Assembly: GCA_002633025.1 (NCBI GenBank)
Contig: NMRB01000589.1
Span: 35,639 to 99,638 of the forward strand
DNA length: 64,000 nt
Reading direction: 5' to 3'
DNA from: Notospermus geniculatus
Taxonomy: Eukaryota; Nemertea; Pilidiophora; Heteronemertea; Lineidae
Each line of letters begins with the position of its first letter. The first letter of the stretch is position 1. Of the stretch, positions 34,171-46,105 are shown piece by piece. A program made the translations under genes and the position numbers. Below the pieces are notes generated by a model. The model had not been told where the DNA came from. It made no database searches and worked only from the letters and a program-made list of their open reading frames with translations.

Positions 34171-34950
34171 CAAAGATCCGACACTGCTGTGATATGCAAC
34201 CTGGGGAGGGTGTGAGGCAACTGACAGTTTTCAGACTCTATCGCCACTTCGTGGGCAAACGCCTTTGTAGGGCACATGCTGTGACCCTGTCTACATGGTT
34301 TGGGGCACTTAGGTGAGCAGGTAGAGGTCGAAGTGTAGTAGCCATATGAGCTCTAACTGAGCACGACTGCACTTCATAGTCCTTGCAATGCAAAGGATGG
34401 TAGCTTAGTAGACCTCCTCGTAGTTCATCCCACGAACACAAACTCCCAGCATCACTGACTACTCCCCAAGCCATTGGCTAATCCATCCCAAGCTACAAAC
34501 TATATCCACGGCAATCTACCACCAAACCACAGAAGGTCTGTCCGTCCTCTTGAGTGGCAGACCTATGTAATGGGACTTAACCGCACAACTTCTCTGTATA
34601 TCAGAAAATGTGCCAAGATGTCAGTTAAAAGCTGGTTTGCTCTATCGGAAAAGGATAACCATTAAAATCCAATATTATGAAGTCTGTCGACATTCCCATG
34701 GACGTCGCAGTGAAATGGATGGCAGAGACACCTACGACAAAACCTTGGAACTAATGAGCAGTGTTGGATTTGCTGATTTCCAATATTCTGCGGATGTCAT
34801 TGGATAGATTTCCGAGCAGAACTTTGGGAAGTAGGAAATGATACGTAACTTTGATCAGCCAGTGTTCTCCCATCTTGAGAATCCCGTCATTTATGGATGG
34901 ATGTACCCCTCTCGAATCCAAGCGCAATCAAGGGGAGCGGTTGTGAAGAG
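34171..34950. other. no gene recognised
   Basis: No repeat or domain seen. Short ORFs only. Confidence 0.4.
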
Positions 34951-35293
34951 GAGCAGCATGGTCTAGTGGTTAGCGAGACAGACTTCTGATCAGAAGGTCC
35001 TGGGTTCGATTCCCAGTCCTGACCAAGAAAAAACACGCTTGCTTGTGACCTTGAGCAAGTCACTTTGCCTCACTTGCTTCACCCCACCCAGGTGTAAAAG
35101 GGGTACCTGGCTGGTAGTGATGGTCTATGTGGATGTCAGTCCAAGAGCACTGAAAAAGTGAAATTGGCTGCCGGGACTGTAATACTCCCCAGGGAATGGA
35201 GAAATGAAATTGGAATGAACAGACCTATAGGTGGGGGAAAACGTGTAGTGCCCTTAACACTGCATTACAGTAAAAGAGCACTATATAAAAGCT
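34951..35293 (+). mobile_element. SINE-B, tRNA-derived with conserved central segment
   Basis: The tRNA-like head at 34951-35024 has A box TGGTCTAGTGG (34959-34969) and B box GGTTCGATTCC (35003-35013), very close to Pol III consensus. A central segment (CTTTGCCTCACTTGCTTCAC, CACCCAGGTGTAAAAGGGG) resembles SINE-C at 58553. The end GAGCACTATATAAAAGCTC resembles tails mobilised by a LINE. It could be read as a tRNA gene, but the body marks it as a SINE. Confidence 0.85.
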
Positions 35294-35879
35294 CACTTTT
35301 TTTGAAGACCCTGGGTGCGAGGATGGTGTTCTCAGGGCCTTGTGTACGTATAAACCTTCCAGGGGGATCGGAACATGATGGAGCAGTTTCTTTGTTTTGT
35401 GGTATGAACTACGTACCTTTGAGGTCGTCAAGGACGCAAGCAAGGTTCTCCAGGTGCTCTGAGTGGTCACCACGCAAATCATAGAACTAAAACAATCAGC
35501 AATACAAGCATCGAGTCCTGTTTTCTCAGCTCTTGAACAAAGGCAATCAAAAATATAATGATGTGCTATTGCGGTACACCTGTGGCTTTGAGACAAAGGA
35601 CACAGATACTGAGATGGTATCCATCTGTTTTCAAAACACATATTGATATACCTGGGGTCTGTTGTTATTTCTGACCACATTAATGACCGTCTCAAAGATT
35701 GTTGCTACATCGTTTTTTGGGGGCAAATCTGTCATCCTTGAGCCTAAGTGTAATTTCACGGTTTACTTGATTTGTAAGCCTTTATCATCATCAATTTTTG
35801 AATCGAAGAGTGCATCATCAATTTTGACATTATAAGCTAAGACATCTCTACCCTTTGCTGCTTTGCTTTTGACAAAGAC

Positions 35880-36124
35880 TATAGACAAATCCCAAACTGA
35901 CGTAAACAAGAAAGATCCCCGCACTTCCGCTGAAATCGCAAACACAACCTCGGTCTGAAACTGACTGACATGATGCAGCCCCATGACAGTGACGTCAAAG
36001 ACGTTGCATCAGAGTCGACCATTGCTAAATCATGGATTGTGTCATGTCAGCTGGTTTCAGATCGAGGTTGTGGTTGCGATTTCGGTGGAAGTGCACAGAT
36101 CAGCGAATTCGAGAATCGCCTATA
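35880..36124. mobile_element. MITE family F1, copy 4
   Basis: Ends TATAGACAAATCCCAAACTG and GAATTCGAGAATCGCCTATA, long palindromic arms, internal CATGACAGTGACGTCAAAGA. Confidence 0.85.
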
Positions 36125-36676
36125 GGCCTACAGGCCGAGTATTCAAGATGTACATGCTGTCTAATGAGATTTTTAGATCTCTGCCAGACTGTGATGGTAA
36201 CTCTTTTCTACTCAAGACAGTAGTGTGAATTATACTGTTACATAACCAAGAGACTGTTAAAATGCTGGTTCAGCAGTTTCTTGCCGAGACGACAGCACAT
36301 GATGTTCACAGCAACATTACATCGGACCAATACTGTACATGTCATTCGATATACTTCAAGGAACCAAGACCCGTATACATCCCCCAGTCTATTGACATTC
36401 GTGCCAATAACTAATTGTCTCGAATCAATTAACGTCCCCTCCAGACTGCTGGATGATGTTTGATAACATCTACACTCTATTTGATATAGCCATTTAATAT
36501 TTTTATAAATACTACCCCCCCCCCCAATAAATTACTAGTTCAAACTACAGACATCAAATGAGAGATCTGAAGAAAATCTGAACCTTTTGGTTTGATGAAC
36601 AACAGGCATGCCTGTTGATGAACAACAGGCATGCCAAGTGGTCTGCAATTTTTTTACATGGCCATTGGCTCTTTTT

Positions 36677-37009
36677 TGTGACCCTCCACAGCAAAACCAG
36701 TCACATGTTGCTCTAAAGGCTGGTTTCCACCGAACGCGATATCGCATGCGACAGAGCAACGCGCGCGATTTACCTTTGTTTGCATGCAGTGCGGCGGGAA
36801 ATAACAAAGCCTTTGCCGTGTGCGTCACGTTCGGTGGAAACCGGTCTTTAGCTTGGCAGGTTGAGACCAAATGTTTGTCACTTTCAGTATTGTCTGTCTT
36901 TTATGAAATCTGAAATAATCTATTTCTTCCATTCTCTTCTGGTGTCATCTTAGTTCATTGCGGCTCACGTTCTGAGCGACATGCGACTGTTTTGCTGTGG
37001 AGGGTCACA
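36677..37009. mobile_element. TGTGACCCTCCACAGCAAAA element containing a nested MITE
   Basis: Left TGTGACCCTCCACAGCAAAA is mirrored by TTTTGCTGTGGAGGGTCACA, with GTCACATGT and ACATGCGAC continuing inward. A second TIR element (36714-36850) lies inside near the left arm. Confidence 0.8.
36714..36850. mobile_element. nested MITE (GGTTTCCACCGAACG)
   Basis: TAAAGGCTGGTTTCCACCGA then ACG mirrors CGTTCGGTGGAAACCGGTC then TTTA. The interior carries GCGATATCGCATGCG and GCGCGCGA words. TSD not resolved. Confidence 0.8.
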
Positions 37010-37444
37010 TTTCTGCTTTTTAAAATCTTCTCTCCTGCTGCCTCTGAGGCCTTGTGTTCATCTGAACACGATTCCCATCAACTACGATGCCAGTCAATAC
37101 CCTGTAAGGTTTCAAGAAATTAACAACTGACTTACCATTCCTAAATGTTCCTTAATTTTTCGAACTGGTTCCTGTGATGATTTGGAAGACCTGCAACGAA
37201 AGAGTGAAAAATATATCAGATCATGCACTGCAGTGGAGTAGGCCTACCTGGAGATCAGATGACTCTCACCCTCAAATCATAGACAGCTTGAGAGCAAGTT
37301 GGAAATAGGCAACAAAACAGACCACCACATAATGGAAGCAAGTGAGCCTTTGTTCTGGAACGATTCAACATTTGATGAAGTATTTGACTGCTGATGACAC
37401 ACAGTCTCTCCCGCAGCAACATCTGAAGCTTGACACAGGTTGGT

Positions 37445-37735
37445 TGGGAGAGCGCAATGATTGGGCGTTGAAGTCGAGACTGACAGGTCATGAGTTTGAT
37501 TCCCAGTGGAGTTGCTAGCAAACTGGTCTGAAAGGATCAAGTGATGCCATGAATGAGCTGCTCCTTAACTTCCCAGGCATCGAGAGACTGATTCTGGAGG
37601 GACTGAGGTTATAATGTGAAGCACTTTGAGATGTTGGTATAAAGTGCAGGTTGCAGTTTAATGGTTAGGGTCAGTGTTAAGTGTCCAATGGTGAAGTCAA
37701 ATGCAGTTTATAGGCCTACCAACCGCACTTTTAGA
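37445..37735 (+). mobile_element. degraded tRNA-derived SINE with SINE-C-like tail
   Basis: GAGCGCAATGATTGGGCGTT to GAGTTTGATTCCCAGTGG looks like an eroded tRNA head. GAAGCACTTTGAGATGTTGG then TATAAAGTGCAGGTTGCAG is a SINE-type tail, and CCAATGGTGAAGTCAAATGC matches SINE-C at 55209. Confidence 0.6.
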
Positions 37736-39129
37736 CTGTACAGCAGTGAAAATTGTTATACAAAACCTCGAGGCCAGAAATGGCTCTTGCATATGAAGGG
37801 TTAATGGGCGAACACCATGGAAGCAAACTCACTTGCCAATACAATTCTTTCCGTTGCATCTCAATTTGAGAATCCCCACCCGATGTCACAAGTCAGGGAC
37901 CAGATACAACTGATATTGATCACATTATCTGTGATGATTGACCAAGCCGGCCAAGCGCTCTCCTGATGAACGAGATTATCCACGGTTGAGGGTTTGGTGT
38001 CCCAATTGATCCAAAGACCGGTATAGATATGCGTATGTAGAATTGTATCGGGGTTACTGTGATTGTAGCAATTTGTAGTTTCGTCACTTGCCGATTAACC
38101 CGTTCTTGTCTGAAGATGGTAATAGTCAGTGCTGCAGCGCAGTGTTGTAACGTCATTGGGACATGCACGGGTCATTTCGCTGTGACACTGACGCATTTGC
38201 CCCCCAACATGGTGGCTTGTGATGTCATTTGTCTATAGTTGGACAGTACATCCCAGTCAATGATATACCGACACAAACACAACAATGAACCCATGGAATA
38301 CACCTCATCCAGGATAATAAACAGACTCTGAAGCAGGACTACAAACAGAGAAAGACACAGATATGGTTCTCCGAATACTTTCTAGAGTGATTTTCTCCTC
38401 ATCTCTGACTTTCATAAGAATTCTGTAACGGTACAAAGCCTTACTAAAGCTTCTAGTCTTTTGTAGTAATTGATCGGTGATTTCTCCTTGTGACAGAAGA
38501 TACACTCAAACAGATAATAGTGGTAATTGTGATGCGTAGGATTCATTGATAGCGTTGAGTAGCAAGTTCTGTTAGTTTTGAATGGGAGGCGGTCTGACAA
38601 ACAACGGTATGAATGGCAATGTTGATAGCAATCAGAAGAATACAGCCTTACAATGGTGAAAGTCAGTATCACCACTTGGGATGAGTGGGAGTATGAAAGG
38701 CAGGAGTAACAGCTCTACTGCCTATTAGCAGATTCAATGTAGTGTAGAGTATAGCTGTTATGTCTATCAACATCACGCCTGTGATCAGCAGGACCACAGC
38801 AGACAGAAGTTACAACTTTGTGTTCTATTACTACCAACATAGGCCTAGGACCAGAAATCCATCTGTGATGGATTTCTGATAGTACCTGTGGAGGATGGCT
38901 TGATTTGCTGGTGATTCTTTTGACAAACAACAGATGGCACTACATTAGGAAACAAAGTTCCTTCATCACTTCAGAGATGGCGACACCATTCACTGATTCA
39001 CCGACGAAACCTTCAAGTAAATTCAAGGACAATCTTGCTTGGTATTATAAATGGAAGTACACTGTGTAGAGTGTCGCTAGAGTATCATACCATACAAATT
39101 CACCTTCCAGTGGTCATACGGTGAGGGTA
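37736..39129. other. no gene recognised
   Basis: No domain or window-wide repeat over 1.4 kb. An 11-bp local inverted pair AGAAATCCATC/GATGGATTTCT at 38856-38878. Confidence 0.45.
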
Positions 39130-39370
39130 AAGGCCCGTTTACACATGCAACTTTTCATATGCAACTTCATGCAACTTGTTGCATAAACCTGATGAGACCA
39201 AAAAGTTTCATAAAAGTTGCATGTGTAAACGGGCATGCTACTTGTTGCAACTCGATCACGCTGGATGTTGCATCAATTTTTCTATGTGTAAACCGTCCCA
39301 GGTAGTTTGCAACAAGTTGCAAGTTGCAGCAACTTGCAACTTGGTGCAACCTAGTGTAAACCGCCCTTTA
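39128..39370. mobile_element. GGCCCGTTTACAC MITE, copy 2 (TA-flanked)
   Basis: Element 39130-39368 with ends AAGGCCCGTTTACACATG and GTGTAAACCGCCCTT inside TA. It differs from 7995-8232 at only a few positions, so both copies are young. Confidence 0.9.
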
Positions 39371-39391
39371 GTATTTGTACTGTGATGGCAC

Positions 39392-39432
39392 TGGCCTCAA
39401 GGTTGAAGTTAAGCAACGTTGACCAGTGCATT
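39392..39432 (+). repeat. 5S-rRNA-like fragment
   Basis: GCCTCAAGGTTGAAGTTAAG then CAACGTTGA matches the 5S-like part of the repeat at 57140-57170 and ordinary 5S (GGAAGCTAAGC). Confidence 0.5.
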
Positions 39433-39809
39433 TGACAGGTTTCGAAAGAAAGTTTGTTTTAGGGGGTGAATTCGGAAAGGCAAAATGGGAATAACCCTTT
39501 GCCTACATGCTGATTGGTGGACCACTGGAACATGACCACCTGGATGCTGAATTATGACGGACGAACCAATAGATTGACAGACAATACACAATTGGCCGTC
39601 GTCATTGAGGAGAGAGAGTGAGGGGTAATTTCACAGTCGAAGAGTCTGAGAAATACAGGAGACTGTTGGACCTGAGGGCATTGTGGTCAGGCAAGAGTAA
39701 GCAATCAGAATGATGAGACTGTCGAGAGATGACAAGGGTGGCGAGGGAAAGAACGGGGTACCGGATCTGATGATAGGTAGGAGCGCCAGGAAAATAGAAT
39801 GATGAAGAA

Positions 39810-40410
39810 GCGTTGTTGTTGATGTTGTTGTTGATGTTGGTGTTACTGTTGCTGCTGCTGCTACAAAATGTGACTGTGGCTAGAGTACAGCCAACATTTT
39901 GTTATTGTTGTTGCTGCCGAGTGGTGTTGCTGTTCTTGCTGTTGCACAGCGTTGTTGTTGTTGCAGTTGCTCTTGCACAGTGCTGCTACTAATGTTGTTG
40001 CTGCTGCTGCTGCTGCTGCTGCTTTTGTTGTTCTCATTGCTGCTGCTAATATTGTAGTTCTTGTCATTCCTAAAGCTGCTGCTCTTAACAGTGCAGCTGC
40101 TGTAGTTACTGTTTTTGCTGTTAATGTTGCTGTTGCTACCCTGATGATGATATTGCTGCTGCTGCTGCTGCTTCTTCTTCTTCTGCTGCTGCTGTTTTTG
40201 TTGTTAATGTTGTTGTTGTTACTGATGGTGCTGCTGCTGCTGCTGTTGTTTTGCTGATGTTGTAGTTGTTGCTTCTTCTTCTGCTGCTGCTGCTGTTGCT
40301 GTTGCTGTTAATGTTGTTGTTGCTGCTGATGGTGCTGCTGCTGCTGCTGCTGTTGTTGTTTTGCTGATGTTGTAGTTGTTGTCATTTCTACAGTTGTTGT
40401 AGCTGCTGCC
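39810..40410. repeat. CTG/TTG-rich trinucleotide tract
   Basis: Roughly 600 bp of interspersed GTTGTTGTT, GCTGCTGCTG and CTTCTTCTT runs with single-base interruptions and longer words duplicated internally (GCTGATGTTGTAGTTGTT at about 40251 and 40361). Long Leu- or Ala-rich ORFs on both strands are by-products. Confidence 0.95.
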
Positions 40411-41179
40411 AATACTTTATACAATTATTCTGCTGAATGCTATTAAAGAATAGCAACTTATTCCTTCACGTACTTAGGATGCTTGTCAATTTGGTCATTG
40501 TCTTAAAAACAATATAGCTTGCATTGATAAATATGTAGGAGTTTTCCAGTTTGAGAAGTACCAACAAATTATCGCAATAAAAACGTTATTGCGTTTCTGT
40601 ATAACTGACTGATTAAATCACAGCTTGGCTACTTACACTAGAAAAATCTCACCACCTTTTCTTAACAACTTGCAAAAACATCCAAGCAAAATCTTCGCTT
40701 GTCATTCAACTGTGTCCCTCGGGGACCAACTACTTCTGCGCCGTGAAGTAATCACAATGTTCAACTTATAAATCGCATGCACCTTTTCGAATGTCTGAAT
40801 TTGGTTCCATTCCCATGGGTTCTGAGTGAAAATTCATTATTCAGTGGATACCATTGGCCAATTTCATGGCAAGGTACTTTTAAGTCCACGGAGATTATTT
40901 GCATGACAGCGTTGATTTGAGCGCTGCATTCACTCATTCACTCTACATAACTAAATAAGAAAGTTCACAGGTTCGGAAAAAGTTAGGTAAGTCACGAATA
41001 CTTTATGTTTTATCAAGAATTCTGCTTCAAAACTTTGCAGGTATAAACTTCGTCATGATGTTGGTATAGGCCATGTTGTGAGAAGGGACTTAGCAAATGA
41101 GACATGCTGAGGGTTTTAAGTCTGTAAAACATCGCTCTAGCTAAGCACATTCGCTTGCGATGTCATACATCTCACTTGG
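40411..41179. other. no gene recognised
   Basis: AT-rich flank of the trinucleotide tract. No domain or repeat. Confidence 0.4.
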
Positions 41180-41353
41180 CTGTCACATGGGACAGCAAGC
41201 CATGGTGCCTTGTACTTTGTGCCTTTGCAAGGGCACCCCATCCAAGTGAGAAACATGACTGAGTAGCTTGAGATGGCCTCTTCCATACTTACCAGGGCCA
41301 ATGATGCTATGGTTTCGGCCCCAATGGAAAATCTAATACAAATACAAAGACGT
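41180..41353 (+). mobile_element. SINE-A, head missing
   Basis: From TGTCACATGGGACAGCAAGC to CCCAATGGAAAATCTAATAC then AAATACAAAGA. The tail is well preserved and gives the plus-strand tail sequence. Confidence 0.9.
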
Positions 41354-42902
41354 GGCCAAAACCAGGCATCGGAACAACCACTGGCATCATACCACTCCGA
41401 TGAGCCTATGCGATGTAAAATGAACAAGATGAATGCTGAAATGCATCGGAGGTGGAATCATATGTCTAAGTGAAAGATCGTACAGAGTTACGTCGGGTAT
41501 ATCTATTTTTTCATACTAGGGCCATGTAACTTGCCCAGCCAAAGGCCTATACTGTTACAAAGAGACAGCGACAAAAGATCAAATGTGTAAGGTGACCAAC
41601 CCCGGCAGGACCATTTGGACGGTGGCAATCATTGGCTACACAGGAAAAGCTTGATTGATATTGCAGAAGAGCTATAAGAGTGGTACTGGAGGCTAGTTGT
41701 CACTGGCAGAGTTCTGACCATGTTCAGCGCCATTTGTGAAAGCATCAGGACACAAGGACTGCTACAGGCAGGCACAGTTCAAAGTAATGGACACTAGAAA
41801 TATGGAGAGCGTCCTCATCAAGAGTTTAACCTCAGGAACAGAGGGAAGTGATGCTGCTCAGGTGAAATGAGACATATACGTTGTTAGTTGGCAAGTGGGA
41901 GAGTGGTTATTATATGGAGGAAGCAAGAGGCACACTGTTCTAGCTCTGGCTCTAGCTCTAGGTGATTATTAGACCAGCAATAGCATTATTCTGAAAGCAT
42001 AAACCAAATCCAACATGGCTGCCACAGTCGCCATATTGGAATGAGAGGAACCCAAACTCACAATGGCCAATTAATAATAGGAGCTGTCAGCGAGCTGTCA
42101 ACGAGTTGACCAATAGGAGCTGGAGCTGGAGCTGTCAGCGAGTTGACCAATAGGTGTCACTACGGCCCAATTCAATGCATATAGCGAACCTAGTCATTAT
42201 TGATCGAGCAGCAGTCACATAGATTTTCCTGTACATTGGTCCGCTAGAACTTTGCTGCCATCTGTTGGCAATATACGCGGCTGACTGCTCCTATTCCATT
42301 GCCTCACTTGCAATATTTTAAAGATTTTTGGATCCTATTTATTTCGGTCTGATGTAGGGCTTTATTCGTCCTTTCCAGGATACAACAGTTGTTCTGTACA
42401 GTTGTACGTTTGCCCCCTGCACTGGTTTATCACACCAGGGGGCACTGCAAGCGGTGTGACTTAAGTAGAATACTGAGCAAAATGTCGCGTCACCACATTC
42501 TTGATGCAGTGCAGCACGGAAGAAACGTTGAAAAAGGTACACGTACAACCACTCACAGCGCCTTCTAGTAGCAGTAGTTCTGCACGTTCCTCATTAAAAG
42601 TCGAGCAATGCAACTCAGACAGCATCGCACATAAACACATTTTTTCACATCTTGTACTTTAAAATGAACTCTTGAAAACGAAAACCGATTATTTGCAAGC
42701 AGCGTCTCTTTTTCGAAACGCCTCAGAGGTATTACTGTCCTCAAGCGAAATCTGATAACGTCGAAATATTGTCATAGCATTATACGGAATCAACAATTGT
42801 AGCAAATCGATTGCATAAGAAGAGTTGTGTTTTGTGAAGAATCTAGAATCATGAAAGCATTTCATAATTTTCTGAGTCCTGTATGTGAAATTGAAGCTGT
42901 TA
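41354..42902. other. no gene recognised
   Basis: Contains short amplified words (CTCTGGCTCTAGCTCTAG at 41944; GAGCTGTCAGCGAG and AGTTGACCAATAGG repeated at 42080-42150). No domain. Confidence 0.45.
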
Positions 42903-43272
42903 TTTTGTATTTGTACGAGATTTTTCCATCAGAGCCGAGGCCATAGCATAAGCCCTGGGGCCTGTTTCATAAAGTAACTTTAAGCTAATGGTACCATTAA
43001 CTTCAATGCATTTTCCATTTTGTTAAAGGTATCATTAGCTTAAAGTCACTTTATGAAACAGGCCCCTGATGAGTATGGAAGAGGCCATATCAAGCTACTC
43101 TTCTTCCTCACTTGGATTGTATCTTTCACTTGCCATTGCAAAGGTACAAGGTAACAAGGCACCATGGCTTACTGTCCCAAGTGACGGACTGATGAACCAC
43201 ATGGCCCAGGATTCGAACCAGGACCTGCCACTTGCTAAGCAGGCGTGACACCACAAGGCAATAAAGACTACT
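42903..43272 (-). mobile_element. SINE-A interrupted by a MITE
   Basis: SINE tail and start (TTTTTCCATCAGAGCC, CATAAGCCCTGG) resume after 43066 (TGATGAGTATGGAAGAGGCC) and run to an eroded head. The 110-bp MITE at 42957-43066 fills the break at CCCTGG. Confidence 0.9.
42957..43066. mobile_element. GGCCTGTTTCATAAAGT MITE, copy 1 (inside SINE-A)
   Basis: Almost wholly palindromic: GGGGCCTGTTTCATAAAGTA mirrors CACTTTATGAAACAGGCCCC, and AAGCTAATGGTACC mirrors GGTATCATTAGCTT. A second copy lies at 51819. Confidence 0.9.
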
Positions 43273-43975
43273 CGTTGAAGGTGTTCATTTGTCATAAAAA
43301 CAAGTACATGTAGCCGACTTGTATTCAGCTCTTGGGATGTCTTTGATAACTCTACATCATTCTACACAAATTTTAAGTCTAAATTCATATTCAACTGAAT
43401 GCACTATCTTTCTCAGTGCAAAGACCCCCAGAGAGTATACAAGAAATCGATCAAAATTCAAAGGAATGCCAACCTTTTCATTAGCTTAAGATTTCACAGA
43501 GAACACCCTTTCAAAATGTCGGGCTTCCTTCAGTCTCAACACGCTGAATAAAGATTTCACTTTGAAACTCACACCTCTTTCAACCTGTTTGAATTGTTCC
43601 CGCAGTATTCAAACTTCAATGGGATTCTTCAACATGAATAATATCACGTTTCTGTGGATAAGAAGGGTTGTGTTGATTGAAAGTGTGATTAAAAACCAAG
43701 AATTTCTCTGTATTTAGAGAACTGAGTCATGTTTTGTCTTCATCCACGGAGAAGGAGATATTTATATTTATATTTCAGTGAGTTATATGCCAAGGTTGTA
43801 TCTCATGTTTGCACTTGAGCTGAGTTATTAATAAGCAAGGACACAAACTGTCTGAAAAGAAGGTTTAGAATTTAAGTTAATCCATACTTTGTAAGATCTA
43901 TGTTTTAAACAAAGGAATCCTCCCTTCAAATATTATAAGAATAGTTCAACTGAATTCGCCAAAATTCGAGTACAG
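43273..43975. other. no gene recognised
   Basis: AT-rich, no repeat or domain seen. Confidence 0.4.
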
Positions 43976-44200
43976 TACAGGTCACAAATGACATCCCTAA
44001 ATTCGCGTAAGCTACGCGTAACTTACGCAACAACTCACGAGCTATGTTACGCATAACTTACGAGGTGAGTTACGCGAATGTCGCTCGCTGCGCAGTGATT
44101 TACGAGGCGAGTTACACGATTTTGGCGAGTTACGCGAAACCAAAGCCGTGAGTTACACGTAACTTATGCGAAGCTGTAGGGATGTCAATTGTGACCTGTA
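43976..44200. mobile_element. TA-flanked MITE with TTACGCG internal array
   Basis: Element 43978-44198: CAGGTCACAAATGACATCCC then TA mirrors TAGGGATGTCAATTGTGACC then TG. The interior holds about ten variants of GAGTTACGCG or GTAACTTACG. Confidence 0.85.
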
Positions 44201-44583
44201 CGGTAGCCTAATGTGCGGTTAAACATTAGAACTTCCTGAAAGTTTCATGACAGTCCATGCTGCCTCCTGCGTTTTCTCCCAGAAACTAATGTGGGTGAGA
44301 TGAACACAACTCCACTGGCTGTAAAAACAAATGAAATGGTCCATGGACCATGTGCTCACCTGTGGGTGAATGTACAGAATGAACAGATGACAATTGTGTT
44401 GGCTCACTAAGTGACCCTTATTTTCGTGTCAGATTTTGCGTTTCCAATCGATTGTGGAGTCATGTTTTGTCCAATGTTATTGATCATGGTATATATATAC
44501 GGTGAATTGTATGTAGTTTTGTCTGAAGTCAACGAAATTTTGATACGTTGCATTGTTTTTGAGATATTGGCGTTTTTTGGGCN

Positions 44584-45317
44584 TTACCACACGACAAAAC
44601 CTGCACATTTCCAAGATGGCCGCCCTTTTAGGGGGCCAAAGGGATTAACAGTAGGGGTCAAAAAGTTGATGTCTTCAAATCATATCAACATGGGTGTCAA
44701 ATTAAAGGTCTCAGTGAGTACAACAACATGGCATGGGTTTCACGACCCACAATGTACACTGCAACCCTTGAGGGGGTCAAAAAGGGCCACAAATCCGACT
44801 TTTTACCCCTTCCCACTAGTTCCACGGGGGCTGCAGGTGGATGAAAATATTTTTTTTCAACATGTTCAACATTGCTCTCATAGAGCTCCAAAATGATACC
44901 CATGATGACACCCTTTGGGTAACAGTTTTCAAGATCCCGAATTTGGACCCTAATTTTTGGACCCTTTTTTGGAATCTCGAAAACTGTCACCCAAAGGGTG
45001 TCATCATGGGTATCATTTGAAGCTCTATGAGAGCACTGTTGAAAAAAAATATTTTCATCCACCTGCAGCCCCCGTGGAACTAGTGGGAAGGGGTAAAAAG
45101 TCGGATTTGTGGCCCTTTTTGACCCCCTCAAGGGTTGCAGTGTACATTGTGGGTCGTGAAACCCATGCCATGTTGTTGTACTCACTGAGACCTTTAATTT
45201 GACACCCATGTTGATATGATTTGAAGACATCAACTTTTTGACCCCTACTGTTAATCCCTTTGGCCCCCTAAAAGGGCGGCCATCTTGGAAATGTGCAGGT
45301 TTTGTCGTGTGGTAATA
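44584..45317. mobile_element. 734-bp foldback element with arms of about 340 bp
   Basis: Left arm 44584-44935 is reproduced in reverse complement at 44977-45317, at high identity with a few small indels, around a loop of about 40 bp. Outer ends are TTACCACACGACAAAACC and GGTTTTGTCGTGTGGTAA. The two long ORFs are mirror images of each other and encode no recognisable protein. An ambiguous base at 44583 blocks the TSD call. Confidence 0.93.
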
Positions 45318-45552
45318 AGCTGAATTTGTTCAGCATGCCCATCTTCATATAAAACAGGAGGAAATATTTAGTTACCAAAACTACGCTGCAAAAATCAAGA
45401 AATAGCCATATTTTCCAGTCATGTCTCACGGCCTATATAGGAAGTCAACTTCCAGAATTTTAACAAATTTTCGGTAGGCTCTGTCACTTCACAGTGAAAA
45501 TCCAGAAAAGACCCATTCATAACCCTCCACTTAGTGAGCCCGGTCGCCACCA

Positions 45553-45662
45553 GGCTTGTTTTTGGTTTTAGCCACCTAGTGGCCATGCCAAGAATCAAAT
45601 TGGGCCGAAATTTGGTGTCATTGGTCATCTGGCCTAGGGGGTTATTTACCACTGACTTGTGC
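45553..45662 (+). repeat. GACGACGG-containing dispersed repeat, 5' part
   Basis: GCCACCTAGTGGCCATGCCA, ATTGGTCATCTGGCCTAGGG matches 20878-20950. The GACGACGG tract is absent here. Confidence 0.75.
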
Positions 45663-46105
45663 ACAATTCCAAGCTTGGCACTTTGCCCATGTTGAAGTTA
45701 GGGTAAATCATACTTTACAAGTGCCCAGAATGGCCAGATTTTAACAGCCTGCCACTTATGGACAAAGCTAAGGGGTGAAAGCATCAAATTCTGAGTATGT
45801 CAAATGAAGGCATACTATTCTACACATTTATGCCCGGGGCTCCAGAATCTCAATTTCCCCAGAAAAATAATGAAAAATTTGCCCATGTACGGCAGGCACT
45901 AATGACTACTACACCATCTATACATCATTACCTTATTTCTAAATGAACCTCAGACTCTTTTTGCATCACTGGTTCTTAGCAACGACCTTCTTTTTTGAGA
46001 TGTAATGACAGCAGCATTACCACAAGACGACGTCATAAGCAGTACGTGTAGTATTTTCTTTAGTCTTTTTTTCACATCACGCACATCTTTTTAGATAAAA
46101 TCAGC

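Noticed and set aside
34951-35024. tRNA gene
   Set aside because: A and B boxes are good, but the anticodon stem does not pair properly and the SINE body follows directly.
39861-40257. Leu-rich and Ala-rich ORFs
   Set aside because: By-products of the CTG/TTG tract, open on both strands.
44411-45233. 161- and 178-codon ORFs with identical segments
   Set aside because: They are the two arms of one inverted repeat read on opposite strands; no protein family is recognisable.
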